A stretch of 64,000 nt of DNA from Vibrio tasmaniensis (GTDB taxonomy: Bacteria > Pseudomonadota > Gammaproteobacteria > Enterobacterales > Vibrionaceae): NCBI RefSeq assembly GCF_024347635.1, contig NZ_AP025511.1, positions 868,001 to 932,000 of the forward strand, read 5' to 3'. The notes beneath the pieces are model-generated. The model was not told where the DNA came from and did not search any database. It worked only from the letters and a program-made list of their open reading frames with translations. The translations under genes were made by a program, and so were the position numbers. This document shows positions 18,104-27,018 of the stretch, in pieces (position 1 is the stretch's first letter; each line of letters begins with the position of its first letter).

Positions 18104-18973
18104 ATGGCCAATTGGGAAGGGGTTAGTGAGTTCGTTGCAGTGGCAGAGCGCGAAAGCTTTACTGGTGCCGCACAGAAACTCGCTACGTCAGTGGCTCAAA
18201 TCAGTCGTAGAGTGGCAAATCTCGAGGAACGCCTCGCAGTAAAACTACTCAATCGAACGACTCGTAAGGTTTCTCTAACAGAGGCTGGGCAACTCTATTA
18301 TCAGCAGTGTAAGTTGTTGGTCGAAGGTTTAGAAATTGCCGAGCTAGCCGTCACGCAGATGCAATCCACACCAAAAGGTTTACTGAAAGTAACGGCACCT
18401 GTGACTTATGGTGAGCGTCAACTCGCCCCAATACTTCATCAATTCTTAAAGCTCCACCCACAAGTCGAACTTGAACTGATGCTGACCAATCAAAAGCTCG
18501 ACCTTATTGATTCAGGTGTTGATGTCGCTATTCGTCTTGGTCGCTTAGAAGATTCGAGCCTTGTGGCAAAGAAGCTGTCTCAACGCCAACTCTACGTGTG
18601 CGCCAGCCCTGAATATATTGAACGTTACGGTGAACCGCATACGCTCTCTGAGTTGAGTCATCATCAATGTTTAGTCGGCGGCTTTGAGCATTGGCGTTTT
18701 AAAGAAAATGGACGACCTCGCTCAGTTCGGGTTAATGGACGCATTAAATGTAACAGTGGCTTAGCCTTACAAGACGCAGCGAAACAGAGTATTGGCTTAG
18801 TGCAGCTACCAGAATATTACGTGAGTGAAGATCTTGAGTCTGGCGAATTGGTTGAGGTGTTATCTGATTACCGAGACGATAAAGAGGGGATCTGGGCGCT
18901 TTATCCACAGAACCGTAATTTGTCTTCAAAGGTTCGCTTGTTAGTCGATTTTTTGTCTGAGCAATTGGATTAG
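18104..18973 (+). CDS. LysR family transcriptional regulator
   Basis: The 289-residue protein has a LysR winged helix (residues 1-60, with GAAQKLATSVAQISRRVANL) and a substrate-binding half with the CrgA-subgroup pattern VTAPVTYGERQLAPIL and VDVAIRLGRLEDSSLVAKKL. AAAGGC precedes the ATG. There is no divergent partner gene, so its targets cannot be inferred. It is followed by a strong bidirectional terminator shared with the converging chemoreceptor gene. Confidence 0.88.
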   Translation: MANWEGVSEFVAVAERESFTGAAQKLATSVAQISRRVANLEERLAVKLLNRTTRKVSLTEAGQLYYQQCKLLVEGLEIAELAVTQMQSTPKGLLKVTAPVTYGERQLAPILHQFLKLHPQVELELMLTNQKLDLIDSGVDVAIRLGRLEDSSLVAKKLSQRQLYVCASPEYIERYGEPHTLSELSHHQCLVGGFEHWRFKENGRPRSVRVNGRIKCNSGLALQDAAKQSIGLVQLPEYYVSEDLESGELVEVLSDYRDDKEGIWALYPQNRNLSSKVRLLVDFLSEQLD

Positions 18974-19002
18974 TTCTGTGATGGCAAGACAATACGGATA
19001 AG

Positions 19003-19042
19003 AAAATGGGCTTCAGAACAAAGATTCTGAAGCCCATTTTTA
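19003..19042. terminator. Bidirectional terminator
   Basis: AAAATGGGCTTCAGAA and its complement TTCTGAAGCCCATTTT form a 16-bp stem between converging genes, with T runs on both strands. Confidence 0.88.
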
Positions 19043-19073
19043 TTTTTGCTTTATCGCGTTTACTTGCTAAGCA

Positions 19074-20735
19074 TTAAACCGTGAAGCGATCAACCAAGTG
19101 GTAAAGCTCGTTTGCTCGGCTGTTGAGGTTTTGGCTACCGGTACGGTTTTGGTTTGCTAGTGATGCCGATTGAGAGCTTTGGTCTGAGATCACCACAATA
19201 CGCTGAGAGATCTCTTGGCCAACAATATTCTGTTGTTCAGTCGCTGTCGCAATCAGTGAGTTCATGTCCATGATGGTATCAATCGAATCTTGAATTTTAG
19301 CAAGTGCTGCAGCTGCTGCGTTCGCTTCTTCTACCGTTTGAGCACTTCGGCTTTGGCTCGAATCCATTGCTTTTACCGCGGCATCTGAAGCGGATTTTAG
19401 CTGTTGGATCATTTTGTGAATGTCGCCCGTGCTCTCTTGTGTGCGGCTTGCAAGCTTACGAACTTCATCCGCAACTACGGCGAAACCTCGACCTTGATCA
19501 CCAGCTCGAGCAGCTTCAATCGCCGCATTTAGTGCTAATAGATTGGTCTGTTCCGCTATATCTTGAATGACAGTCAATGAAGATGAAATGTTCTGTACAT
19601 CTCCTTCAAGGCGAGAGACCACAGTGTTTGCTTCTGATACTTCACTCGCAAGGTCTGCTACAGACCCTGCAGCAGCGTTGACTATTTGCTGAGCTTCTTT
19701 CGCATTGTTCTCTGCAAGTTTTGCTGAGTCAGCGGCTTGGCTTGCGTTGCTTGAGATCTCTTGCGCTGTTGTCGTCATCTCGGTCATCGCTGTTGCTACT
19801 TGTTCTGTCTCTTCACGTTGACCTGTGGCTATCTCGTCGACCTGAGCGGCGCGAGAAGACATGCTGCTCGTTTCTGATACAACTTGCTGACCAACATCGC
19901 TCACGCTACGAATGATGGTCTGTAGGCTCGCAACAAAGGCATTGAAATTCTCACTGAGTTTGGCGAACTCAGGCGCTTTGAATGTTTCCATTCGAGCCGT
20001 TAGGTCGGCCTCACCACTTGCAAAGGCACTGATCGAACGGTCAAATTGCTCGAGTGGTTGCATGATGGTACGGTTAACTGCAACAGCGAAAACCGCTACT
20101 ACTAAGGCAATCAAGCCACAGAAAATTGCAATGGCAGTCAGTGAGCTTTGTAGCGCAGCATTCGAGCTCTCTTTCATTTCACTGATCACTGCGTCAATAT
20201 CGTCAGTGTAAAATCCGGTTCCAAGCATTAAATCCCATTGTGGGATAAAGATTGAGTAGCTGAGTTTTGGTAACGCAATGGATTGACCTGGCTTAGGAAA
20301 GTAGTAAGTGGTGAATTTCCCAATTTTTGAGTTCTTAATCAGGTCTTGGATTAGGTAATTGCCTTGTTTGTCTTGAAGGTCGTAGTAATTTTTACCAATG
20401 CCATCGGTACCTTGTCCGATGACGATTCTTACACCCTTAGAGTTGTAGCCAAAAATATAACCAGATTCACCATATTCTAGAGTTTTTAATGTGGGTAATG
20501 CTTCTTCAAGCGTGGCACCTTTTTCTAAGAAAGGAGTTATCGAAGACTTAGCCATTTGCAGGTACGCTTTGAGTTCCTTTTCTTTCATCGCCATCATATT
20601 GCTACGCGTCGATTCTACTTGTTGTGCGGTTAGCTCAGTGCTCTTCATATACGTCACGCTCATCATCCCAATTGCCATTAGTAGCAAAGGGATAAAAGAG
20701 AGAATATAAAGGCGGTTTTTGATGGTGAGGGTCAT
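19074..20735 (-). CDS. Methyl-accepting chemotaxis protein with single Cache domain
   Basis: The 553-residue receptor has membrane segments near 8-28 and 188-208. The periplasmic part includes LEYGESGYIFGYNSKGVRIV, then YYFPKPGQSIALPKLSY and WDLMLGTGFYTDDIDA, the pattern of the Cache_2 family, which often binds small carboxylates or amines. HAMP and the signalling hairpin follow, with EQTNLLALNAAIEAARAGDQ at the tip. ATG at 20735 has AGGAAG five bases upstream; a GTG at 20741 would overlap that site and is rejected as the start. No C-terminal pentapeptide is present. Confidence 0.9.
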   Translation of the reverse strand: MTLTIKNRLYILSFIPLLLMAIGMMSVTYMKSTELTAQQVESTRSNMMAMKEKELKAYLQMAKSSITPFLEKGATLEEALPTLKTLEYGESGYIFGYNSKGVRIVIGQGTDGIGKNYYDLQDKQGNYLIQDLIKNSKIGKFTTYYFPKPGQSIALPKLSYSIFIPQWDLMLGTGFYTDDIDAVISEMKESSNAALQSSLTAIAIFCGLIALVVAVFAVAVNRTIMQPLEQFDRSISAFASGEADLTARMETFKAPEFAKLSENFNAFVASLQTIIRSVSDVGQQVVSETSSMSSRAAQVDEIATGQREETEQVATAMTEMTTTAQEISSNASQAADSAKLAENNAKEAQQIVNAAAGSVADLASEVSEANTVVSRLEGDVQNISSSLTVIQDIAEQTNLLALNAAIEAARAGDQGRGFAVVADEVRKLASRTQESTGDIHKMIQQLKSASDAAVKAMDSSQSRSAQTVEEANAAAAALAKIQDSIDTIMDMNSLIATATEQQNIVGQEISQRIVVISDQSSQSASLANQNRTGSQNLNSRANELYHLVDRFTV

Positions 20736-21009
20736 TAGCACTTCCTATGTGATTGTCTCAGGCAATTTTCAACACATTATTAATGTGGTTTCGAAATGTA
20801 AACGGACTTGTTGTTGAATTGTTATCCAGAAACCTTTTTGTTTGATAAATATGATGACGGTTAAGTTTTTGAAGTGATAAACCTTGTGGGTAGGGACTTA
20901 ATGGTAAAGAGAGCTGTTTGTTTCGATGCTTTTGAATTTGGCGCTGCTTTGGTAGAATGCGACGCTTTGTAGCACCCTGCTATGTCTATTCGTTAAGTGA
21001 GAAAGATTC

Positions 21010-21522
21010 ATGAACAAGAGCCATGTGACTATTGGTTTAACTAACCCAAAGAGCCCGACAAACGTTGGCGCGGTTATGCGTGCGGCGGGTTGCTACCAAG
21101 TCGACGAAGTTAAATACACAGGGCAACGCTACGATAAGGCTGCAAAATTTCACACCGATACCAAGAGTGCAACGCGCACTATTCCGCTTACTGGTGTCGA
21201 GTCGTTTTTAGATAACCTTAATTCAGAAACTAAGATTGTATGTGTGGAGTTGGCTGAAGGTGCAACACCATTGCCACGTTTTAAACACCCAGAGAACGCT
21301 ATCTATATCTTTGGCCCTGAAGATGGTTCTATTTCTCAAGATGTCGCTGACCGAGCTGACCATGTTGTTTATGTACCAACCGTTGGTTGCATGAATCTAG
21401 CAGCAACAGTGAATGTGCTACTTTATGATCGCCTTGCTAAGTCAGATGAAATGGACGAGAGCAACGATCTGATCAAGAAAAGCCGCGATAACCGTAATCA
21501 CCTGCAAGTGAAGCAGGGGTAG
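21010..21522 (+). CDS. SPOUT (TrmH/SpoU) family RNA methyltransferase
   Basis: This 170-residue protein has the three SpoU motifs: NPKSPTNVGAVMRAAG near residue 12, IFGPEDGSIS near 99, and VGCMNLAATVNVLLYDR near 124, which form the knotted SAM-binding site. It should methylate a ribose 2'-OH of tRNA or rRNA. It lacks the N-terminal RNA-binding domain of TrmH and RlmB, as TrmL does, but the sequence is not close enough for me to name the target. GAGAAAG lies before the ATG. The gene stands alone. Confidence 0.85.
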   Translation: MNKSHVTIGLTNPKSPTNVGAVMRAAGCYQVDEVKYTGQRYDKAAKFHTDTKSATRTIPLTGVESFLDNLNSETKIVCVELAEGATPLPRFKHPENAIYIFGPEDGSISQDVADRADHVVYVPTVGCMNLAATVNVLLYDRLAKSDEMDESNDLIKKSRDNRNHLQVKQG

Positions 21523-21571
21523 ATATCGTTCTAATCGTGTATGGTCTCTTAATATCCAATGCAGATTAAAG

Positions 21572-21605
21572 AAAACCCCTTATTCGTAGGAATAAGGGGT
21601 TTTTA
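21572..21605. terminator. Bidirectional terminator between methyltransferase and amylase
   Basis: AAAACCCCTTATTC and GAATAAGGGGTTTTT form a stem with a four-base loop. The genes on each side converge on it. Confidence 0.85.
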
Positions 21606-21633
21606 CTTGGTTTATCTCGGATCTTAGGTTTGG

Positions 21634-23652
21634 CTATTCAGCACATTTGGAAGCCATAATTTGCAGTGGTTGCCCCGCATCATCGAATTGTAAGCTCCAT
21701 ACATACTGCCCAGCATTACGAATAGTGATAGCGGTATCTTGTCCGTAACCACCTTTAATTAATGAGTTAAGCTGTCCCAACTTTAGGTTAAGCCCATCCG
21801 CTGTAAACTGTGGTGACCAAGCTTTGGATGCATATTGCATGCGATAACTGCCCGGTTTTTCAGTGGTGACGACTTGGTAAGTGTTGTCACCTTTATATTC
21901 AAACTCTCGTAGATCGACATGTTTCCAACCTGAATCCGCAAAATTGCCAACCACATAAAGCGGGCTCGAAATAGGACCTTCAGCTTTTATTGTTGGATTG
22001 TCACATTGAGCCATGAAGCCTTGTCCAACTTCATTTCCTGTCGCCATTATAGTCGCTATAGGACCTTTTTTACTTGGCTGCGTTATCGACAAGAAACGCG
22101 CTTCAAATGGCTTAAGGGCGATAGAGTAATTACCATCAATTTCTGAGATCGATTGCTTGGATTCAATATCCGTCAGATCAGCTATGGAGCCTGCTTTTTC
22201 TTTGGTTAGTTTTATGGTCTGTTCTTTATTGGTAACGTTCACTGCGTAGACAACAGCATCGCCTTCATAGGCTTTGTGATCGACATACGCGACATCATTG
22301 GCCATCAGGTTTGTACGTTTACCTTGTGATAGAGCGGGGTGCGTTTCTCTCAGTTTCATCAAGTTTGTCACGTATTGCTTTAAGTCTTTTTCGTGCGCAT
22401 TGAGTTGGGCTGTGACACCTTCTACTTTACCGCTAGTACGGGCTACGTGGTCATCGCACAGGCCATTAATTGCACAGTCATCAGTCCAAACTTTATCGGC
22501 AAACCCTTCTAGTTGATCGCCTATTTCGTCCCCATAGTAGGTGGTAATTGGGCCGGTATAAGCTGCTTGGAATGAAAATGCCGCTTTATAGCGCTGCCAA
22601 TACTCTTTGTCTTGTGGAGAAGCGATATCACCGCGCTGTAATAAGTCACCAAAGCGCACAAGATCATGGTTACCGATCATTAAATTTGGTTTTGCGTGGT
22701 CTGGGTATAACGAATGTAAAGACATGCCTTCTGCAAGCCACTCTCCACCTTTGTTCCCCACGCCAGCTTCGTTTACAGCAAAGGTTTCCGTCAGGCGGTA
22801 GCGCATAGGGAAATCAAACGCAGAACATAAGGCCGGTGCTTCATTTGAACCGTAGCCTGTTTCAATAATGCGGTTCTCACCAGCCCAAATTTCCGCGACC
22901 ATATAACCCAGAGGGTTCACGGTTTTACCTTCGCTGTTTACGTATTCGACTTGGGAAGAAGCGGTGTCTACCGTTTCTCTGATTTGACTCCAAGCTTCTT
23001 TTGGCACTTGATAAGCTTGATCTAAGCGCCAACCATCAATTTTGAGCTCTTTGATCCAATACTCGGCAACTTCTTGATAGAAGGCTAGGCTCTCAGGGTA
23101 TGAGACTGGATTATCCTGTCCTTGGGGCAGCTTACCTGTTGGTGACGGCACTACGTTTTTTTTGTGGTGGCCAAATACGCCATCAAAGAAGACATAAAGC
23201 CCTCGAGCATGCGCTTCTTCAACTAAGGCTTTAGCTTCTTCTATCGTGCCGAATCTCGGGTCGATATTGAAATAATCAGTGGCAAAATAACCAGTTGCAT
23301 CCAACCTATCAGCCCAATGGTCTTGGTTTTCGATAGGCTCTGAATTAAAGATTGGGGTCAGCCAAATACCGTTCATGCCAAGAGATTCAATGTAATCAAG
23401 TGAGTCGATAATACCTTGGATATCTCCGTTATGGTGACTGGTTCCGTAGCCTGTCCCATGACCAATTGAGTCATCGCCACTGACAAAGCTTTCGACCATC
23501 ACTTGATAGATCCTCAAGTCATTCACGTCGGCATTGGTATTCGTTTGGCATTGGTATGCCGTTGGGACTTGAACAGATTCAGGTGCAGATTGGCAACCTG
23601 CAAGTAGGATGGCGGTAACGGCCAACGCGGTATTGGATAGAGAAAGTTTCAC
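21634..23652 (-). CDS. Alpha-amylase family glycoside hydrolase (GH13), lipoprotein
   Basis: The 672-residue protein is a GH13 enzyme that should cut alpha-1,4 glucans outside the cytoplasm. Catalytic residues are visible: nucleophile Asp211 in GWRLDQA, acid Glu254 in MVAEIW, and Asp330 in IGNHDLVRF. The first 20 residues are a lipoprotein signal ending LLAGC (Cys20), so it is anchored in a membrane. A beta-rich C-terminal domain (about 560-670) with PLYVVGNFADSGW resembles a starch-associated domain. I chose GTG at 23652 because AAGGA lies before it and the signal begins there; a longer frame to 23694 lacks this. No maltose genes adjoin it. The 320-base gap upstream holds its promoter and that of the next gene; no specific site was recognised there. 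Confidence 0.9.
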   Translation of the reverse strand: MKLSLSNTALAVTAILLAGCQSAPESVQVPTAYQCQTNTNADVNDLRIYQVMVESFVSGDDSIGHGTGYGTSHHNGDIQGIIDSLDYIESLGMNGIWLTPIFNSEPIENQDHWADRLDATGYFATDYFNIDPRFGTIEEAKALVEEAHARGLYVFFDGVFGHHKKNVVPSPTGKLPQGQDNPVSYPESLAFYQEVAEYWIKELKIDGWRLDQAYQVPKEAWSQIRETVDTASSQVEYVNSEGKTVNPLGYMVAEIWAGENRIIETGYGSNEAPALCSAFDFPMRYRLTETFAVNEAGVGNKGGEWLAEGMSLHSLYPDHAKPNLMIGNHDLVRFGDLLQRGDIASPQDKEYWQRYKAAFSFQAAYTGPITTYYGDEIGDQLEGFADKVWTDDCAINGLCDDHVARTSGKVEGVTAQLNAHEKDLKQYVTNLMKLRETHPALSQGKRTNLMANDVAYVDHKAYEGDAVVYAVNVTNKEQTIKLTKEKAGSIADLTDIESKQSISEIDGNYSIALKPFEARFLSITQPSKKGPIATIMATGNEVGQGFMAQCDNPTIKAEGPISSPLYVVGNFADSGWKHVDLREFEYKGDNTYQVVTTEKPGSYRMQYASKAWSPQFTADGLNLKLGQLNSLIKGGYGQDTAITIRNAGQYVWSLQFDDAGQPLQIMASKCAE

Positions 23653-23972
23653 GTTAAGGTCCTTATTATTATGATTTAACTTATTATTCACCATCCTGAT
23701 ATTCTATAAATCCTCCGTTAAATAGTGGCAATAGGAGTAGACGGTAGGCTGAGAGACTGAGGTCACAATATGTGGCTAATTTCTTATACATATTATGATG
23801 AAGTGCTGATTTTTGAGTCGGAACGAGATTTGTACAAGAAGATATTTTTATGCGGTATGTAAACAGCCTTGTTGAGAATCAGTCATTCTCTGTTTCTAAT
23901 GTTATCTATCCCGTACGCAATCGGATATTATCTTGAGTCCATTATCAGATAATTGAAGGGTTAGATAACACC

Positions 23973-24809
23973 ATGGAAGACAAGCAATTACTTGCCGCAC
24001 TGCAACAGAATCCTGTCCTTGATTTATATCAGTTATTCCAAGAAGTCGGTCAAAACCAATCTCTATATGCTTTATTAGAGCGATTATCTTCCCTTAAAGA
24101 ACAGCATCAACTAAGTACACGTCTTAGCCCTTTCAATCCTCACATCGAAGGGTTACTGGCTCAGTTTGATAGCACTACACCAGATAGTGAAATCCTCGAA
24201 TCGATTGCACTTCAATCTGAGATTCAGCAACGAGGCCACAGCATGAGCCGTTACATCATGACATCAGACAATCATCGCCATTTCTCTCCGAATGCAGACT
24301 TAGTGATGTTTGGTGATTCGATCACCGAATGGGCTCCATGGGCAGATATTTTTCGCGATGTTTCGATGGTCAATCGTGGCCTAGCAGGCGATACCACAAC
24401 CGGTATGTTGCGCCGTATTGATACCACGCTGAATGTGAAGCCAAAGCTGGTGTGTTTTATGGCGGGAATTAACGATTTAGCGCAAGGTTATGATGTCGAT
24501 CATATCTACCAGAACTACATTGATATGCTTAAGGTGTGGCAAGAAAACGATATTCGAATATTGGTGCAATCAACGCTTTATGTTGGCTCTAAACTGCAAG
24601 GTTTGAATCCGTCGGTAGAACTGCTCAATAGCAAAATAAGCGAGTACTGTTTCCAGCAAGGCATTACGTTTTTAGATGTGAATTCAGTATTGTCACCGGA
24701 TCAGCTTTTGTCGAATGAGTACTCGTGTGATGACTTACATTTGAATGCGAAGGCTTACCAAGCTTGGGCTGAGGTGCTTCAACCTACGATAGCTGAGTTA
24801 CTAAAATAA
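23973..24809 (+). CDS. SGNH/GDSL family hydrolase
   Basis: The C-terminal ~175 residues form an SGNH hydrolase: block I VMFGDSITEW (Ser116), block II GLAGDTTTGML, block III AGINDL and block V DDLHLN. Such enzymes are esterases, lipases or acetylhydrolases. The N-terminal ~100 residues are a polar, largely helical extension absent from short family members such as TesA, and there is no signal peptide, so it is cytoplasmic. Substrate is not evident; deacylation of a sugar or peptide fits the family. A GAAGGG lies 12 bases before the ATG, rather far. A tandem octamer array follows the stop codon. Confidence 0.85.
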   Translation: MEDKQLLAALQQNPVLDLYQLFQEVGQNQSLYALLERLSSLKEQHQLSTRLSPFNPHIEGLLAQFDSTTPDSEILESIALQSEIQQRGHSMSRYIMTSDNHRHFSPNADLVMFGDSITEWAPWADIFRDVSMVNRGLAGDTTTGMLRRIDTTLNVKPKLVCFMAGINDLAQGYDVDHIYQNYIDMLKVWQENDIRILVQSTLYVGSKLQGLNPSVELLNSKISEYCFQQGITFLDVNSVLSPDQLLSNEYSCDDLHLNAKAYQAWAEVLQPTIAELLK

Positions 24810-24816
24810 ACTCACG

Positions 24817-24848
24817 CAAATAGCCAAATAGCCAAATAGCCAAATAGC
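24817..24848. repeat. Tandem octamer CAAATAGC x4
   Basis: Four exact copies of CAAATAGC follow each other, beginning eight bases after the SGNH hydrolase stop codon. Looser variants (AAATAGAC, TAATTAAACAGC) continue to about 24900. Confidence 0.9.
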
Positions 24849-24956
24849 CGAGTAGATAAATAGACAGCTAATTAAACAGCTAGACCGATAAACAGCTTAG
24901 CTAATACAAGAAAAGCTAACCCCTAGATTTGTTTCGCGAACCACAAGGACATCAAT

Positions 24957-25862
24957 GTGAACCTAAGACAGTTGGAAGTCTTCTACGCCATTATGCAGAC
25001 CGGAACCGTATCTGGAGCCGCGCGCAGCTTGCATGTGTCCCAGCCTAACGTGACTCGTATTCTGGCGCACACTGAGCAACAACTTGGGTTTGGATTGTTC
25101 GAACGTGTTAAAGGGCGATTAGTGCCAACGGTAGAGGCGAAAACCTTGCTGCCCGAAGCTGAAAAAGTGTATCAGCAACTGGGTCAATTTCGTTCTTTGA
25201 CCAACAAAGTCAAGCAAGGCCATCAGCATTTACGTATTGGTGCGCCACCGATTCTGGCGACTAAATTGCTGACTCCGGTAATAGCCCAAATGTCTCGCGA
25301 ACAAAATGGCAGTAAACAAGCTATCTCTTTTGAGTTGCTGACAGCAAATCGTGATGAACTTTGTGCTGGGCTATTAAAGTATGATCTTGATATTGCCATC
25401 GCGTTTGGGGACGAAACACCGCCTGCCATATTAAGTGAAACACTCTTAACTGAATCACTCAAGGTTCTGGTTCCTTCCCACACCGTTGAACAGTTACCTA
25501 CGGAATTAACCCTTGATGATCTGATCAATTATCCCTTGCCAATCATCGGGCTTGATAGCCGCGATCCATTAGGCCTACTGTTACATCAAAGCCTTATTGC
25601 GCGAGATGAGCATTATCACCATCCGATATCTGTGCGCGGATATAGCGCGGCCGCGGAATTGGTGAAGCACCAAGCAGGCTTTGCGATTGTCGATCCGTGG
25701 ACGGCAGAGCAATATCAAAATGACGACTCGGTTCGCGTATTGCAACTGCAGCCAGCTATTCCATTTTCAGTCTCGACTTTATGTGCTGAACATACGCCTC
25801 AGTCTATTTCCGTTAAGCAATTTATCGCTTCATTGAAGAGCCATACTCACCCTATAACTTAA
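24957..25862 (+). CDS. dgcR: LysR family regulator of the dgcNA genes (DgcR-like)
   Basis: This 301-residue LysR protein starts MNLRQLEVFYAIMQTGTVSG with a standard winged helix (VSQPNVTRILAHTEQQLGFG). AAGGAC lies eight bases before a GTG start. It lies 91 bases upstream of the DUF1611 and enolase-family genes on the same strand. In marine bacteria a LysR protein named DgcR controls dgcN and dgcA for D-glutamate use; the assignment here rests on that gene order more than on sequence. The gene may be part of the operon or have its own promoter, since an AT-rich gap separates it from dgcN. Confidence 0.75.
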   Translation: MNLRQLEVFYAIMQTGTVSGAARSLHVSQPNVTRILAHTEQQLGFGLFERVKGRLVPTVEAKTLLPEAEKVYQQLGQFRSLTNKVKQGHQHLRIGAPPILATKLLTPVIAQMSREQNGSKQAISFELLTANRDELCAGLLKYDLDIAIAFGDETPPAILSETLLTESLKVLVPSHTVEQLPTELTLDDLINYPLPIIGLDSRDPLGLLLHQSLIARDEHYHHPISVRGYSAAAELVKHQAGFAIVDPWTAEQYQNDDSVRVLQLQPAIPFSVSTLCAEHTPQSISVKQFIASLKSHTHPIT

Positions 25863-25953
25863 GGTTATAGGCTCGCCATAAATAGGTATTCGGCAGCTTC
25901 TAAGTTCTTAATTAAAGTAAATCCATACAAGGATTTATTAATTAGGAATACTC

Positions 25954-26961
25954 ATGTCTATCGCTCAACCTTACCTTCTTTTTCTTGGGGATGTTACCGA
26001 CCCACTTGCCGCAAAAACAGCTCGCGGTATCCACCAATGGCGACCAGAAATTTGCCTAGGTCAGCTTCGTTTAACAGACGATACCGTTTCATTAGGCTTA
26101 ACGGACATGACCTTGCAAGAGGCTCAAGCGCAGGGGGCGAAAACGCTAGTGATTGGTACTGCAAACCCTGGTGGTGTTATTCCTGATTCTTGGCAGCCAA
26201 CCATAATGGCCGCGGCAGAAATGGGATTTCAGATTGCATCTGGCATGCACCAACGATTGAGTGAACTTTCACCGCTTGCTGACATGCAGCAACTAGGATT
26301 GACTAAGCTTCATGATGTACGACACTTTGATGGTGATCTAAAGGTTGGTAACGGCAAACCACGACAAGGTAAACGCCTTCTCACAGTCGGAACAGATTGC
26401 TCAGTAGGAAAAATGTTCTCGGCGTTGGCCATTGAAAAATCGCTTAAACAAGCAGGAATCTCTGCTCAGTTTAAAGCGACAGGGCAGACAGGTATCTTGA
26501 TTGAAGGCAAAGGCATTTCTATTGATGCGGTGGTTGCGGATTTCATTTCTGGCGCGGTTGAAGCGATTAGCCCCGATTTTACTGACCACGAATGGGACAT
26601 CATTGAAGGCCAAGGTTCGTTATTTAACCCTTCGTTTGCAGGCGTGAGTTTGGGTCTTTTACATGGCGTACAAGCTGATGCTTTGGTGCTGTGTCATGAA
26701 GTTGGGCGACCACATATTCGCAACCTTCCTCATGCCAAATTACCAACGATTGAACATACCATTGAAGCTAACTTGCAAGCCGCGCGATTGACGAATCCAG
26801 ACGTGAAACTGGTCGGTATTTGTTTAAACACATCGGCGATTAGCATTGAAGATGCTGAGACATTGTGCCAAGAATGGACCACACTTTATCAAGTACCCGT
26901 GACGGACCCGGTTCGTTTTGGTGTACAACACATTACTGATCATTTGCGACATTCACTTTAA
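25954..26961 (+). CDS. dgcN: DUF1611 P-loop protein, D-glutamate N-acetyltransferase DgcN type
   Basis: The 335-residue protein belongs to DUF1611. It has a Rossmann-like first domain (to about 140) and a P-loop domain with GTDCSVGKMF at 146-155 and the later block IEGQGSLFNPSFAGVSLG. Members named DgcN acetylate D-glutamate or other D-amino acids with acetyl-CoA as the first step of their breakdown; earlier annotation was DUF1611 only. AGGA lies six bases before the ATG. The next gene, 57 bases downstream, is the matching epimerase, so the pair is one operon. Confidence in the family is high; substrate range is inferred. Confidence 0.85.
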   Translation: MSIAQPYLLFLGDVTDPLAAKTARGIHQWRPEICLGQLRLTDDTVSLGLTDMTLQEAQAQGAKTLVIGTANPGGVIPDSWQPTIMAAAEMGFQIASGMHQRLSELSPLADMQQLGLTKLHDVRHFDGDLKVGNGKPRQGKRLLTVGTDCSVGKMFSALAIEKSLKQAGISAQFKATGQTGILIEGKGISIDAVVADFISGAVEAISPDFTDHEWDIIEGQGSLFNPSFAGVSLGLLHGVQADALVLCHEVGRPHIRNLPHAKLPTIEHTIEANLQAARLTNPDVKLVGICLNTSAISIEDAETLCQEWTTLYQVPVTDPVRFGVQHITDHLRHSL

Positions 26962-27018
26962 CGGCTTCATCATTTCTACGTTTCCATTTGTTAAAGCGAA
27001 CATCAACCGAGTGAAATT

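Noticed and set aside
24817..24848. CRISPR-like array
   Set aside because: The octamer repeats are contiguous with no spacers, so this is a simple tandem repeat. The other tandem arrays fail for the same reason, and no cas genes are present.
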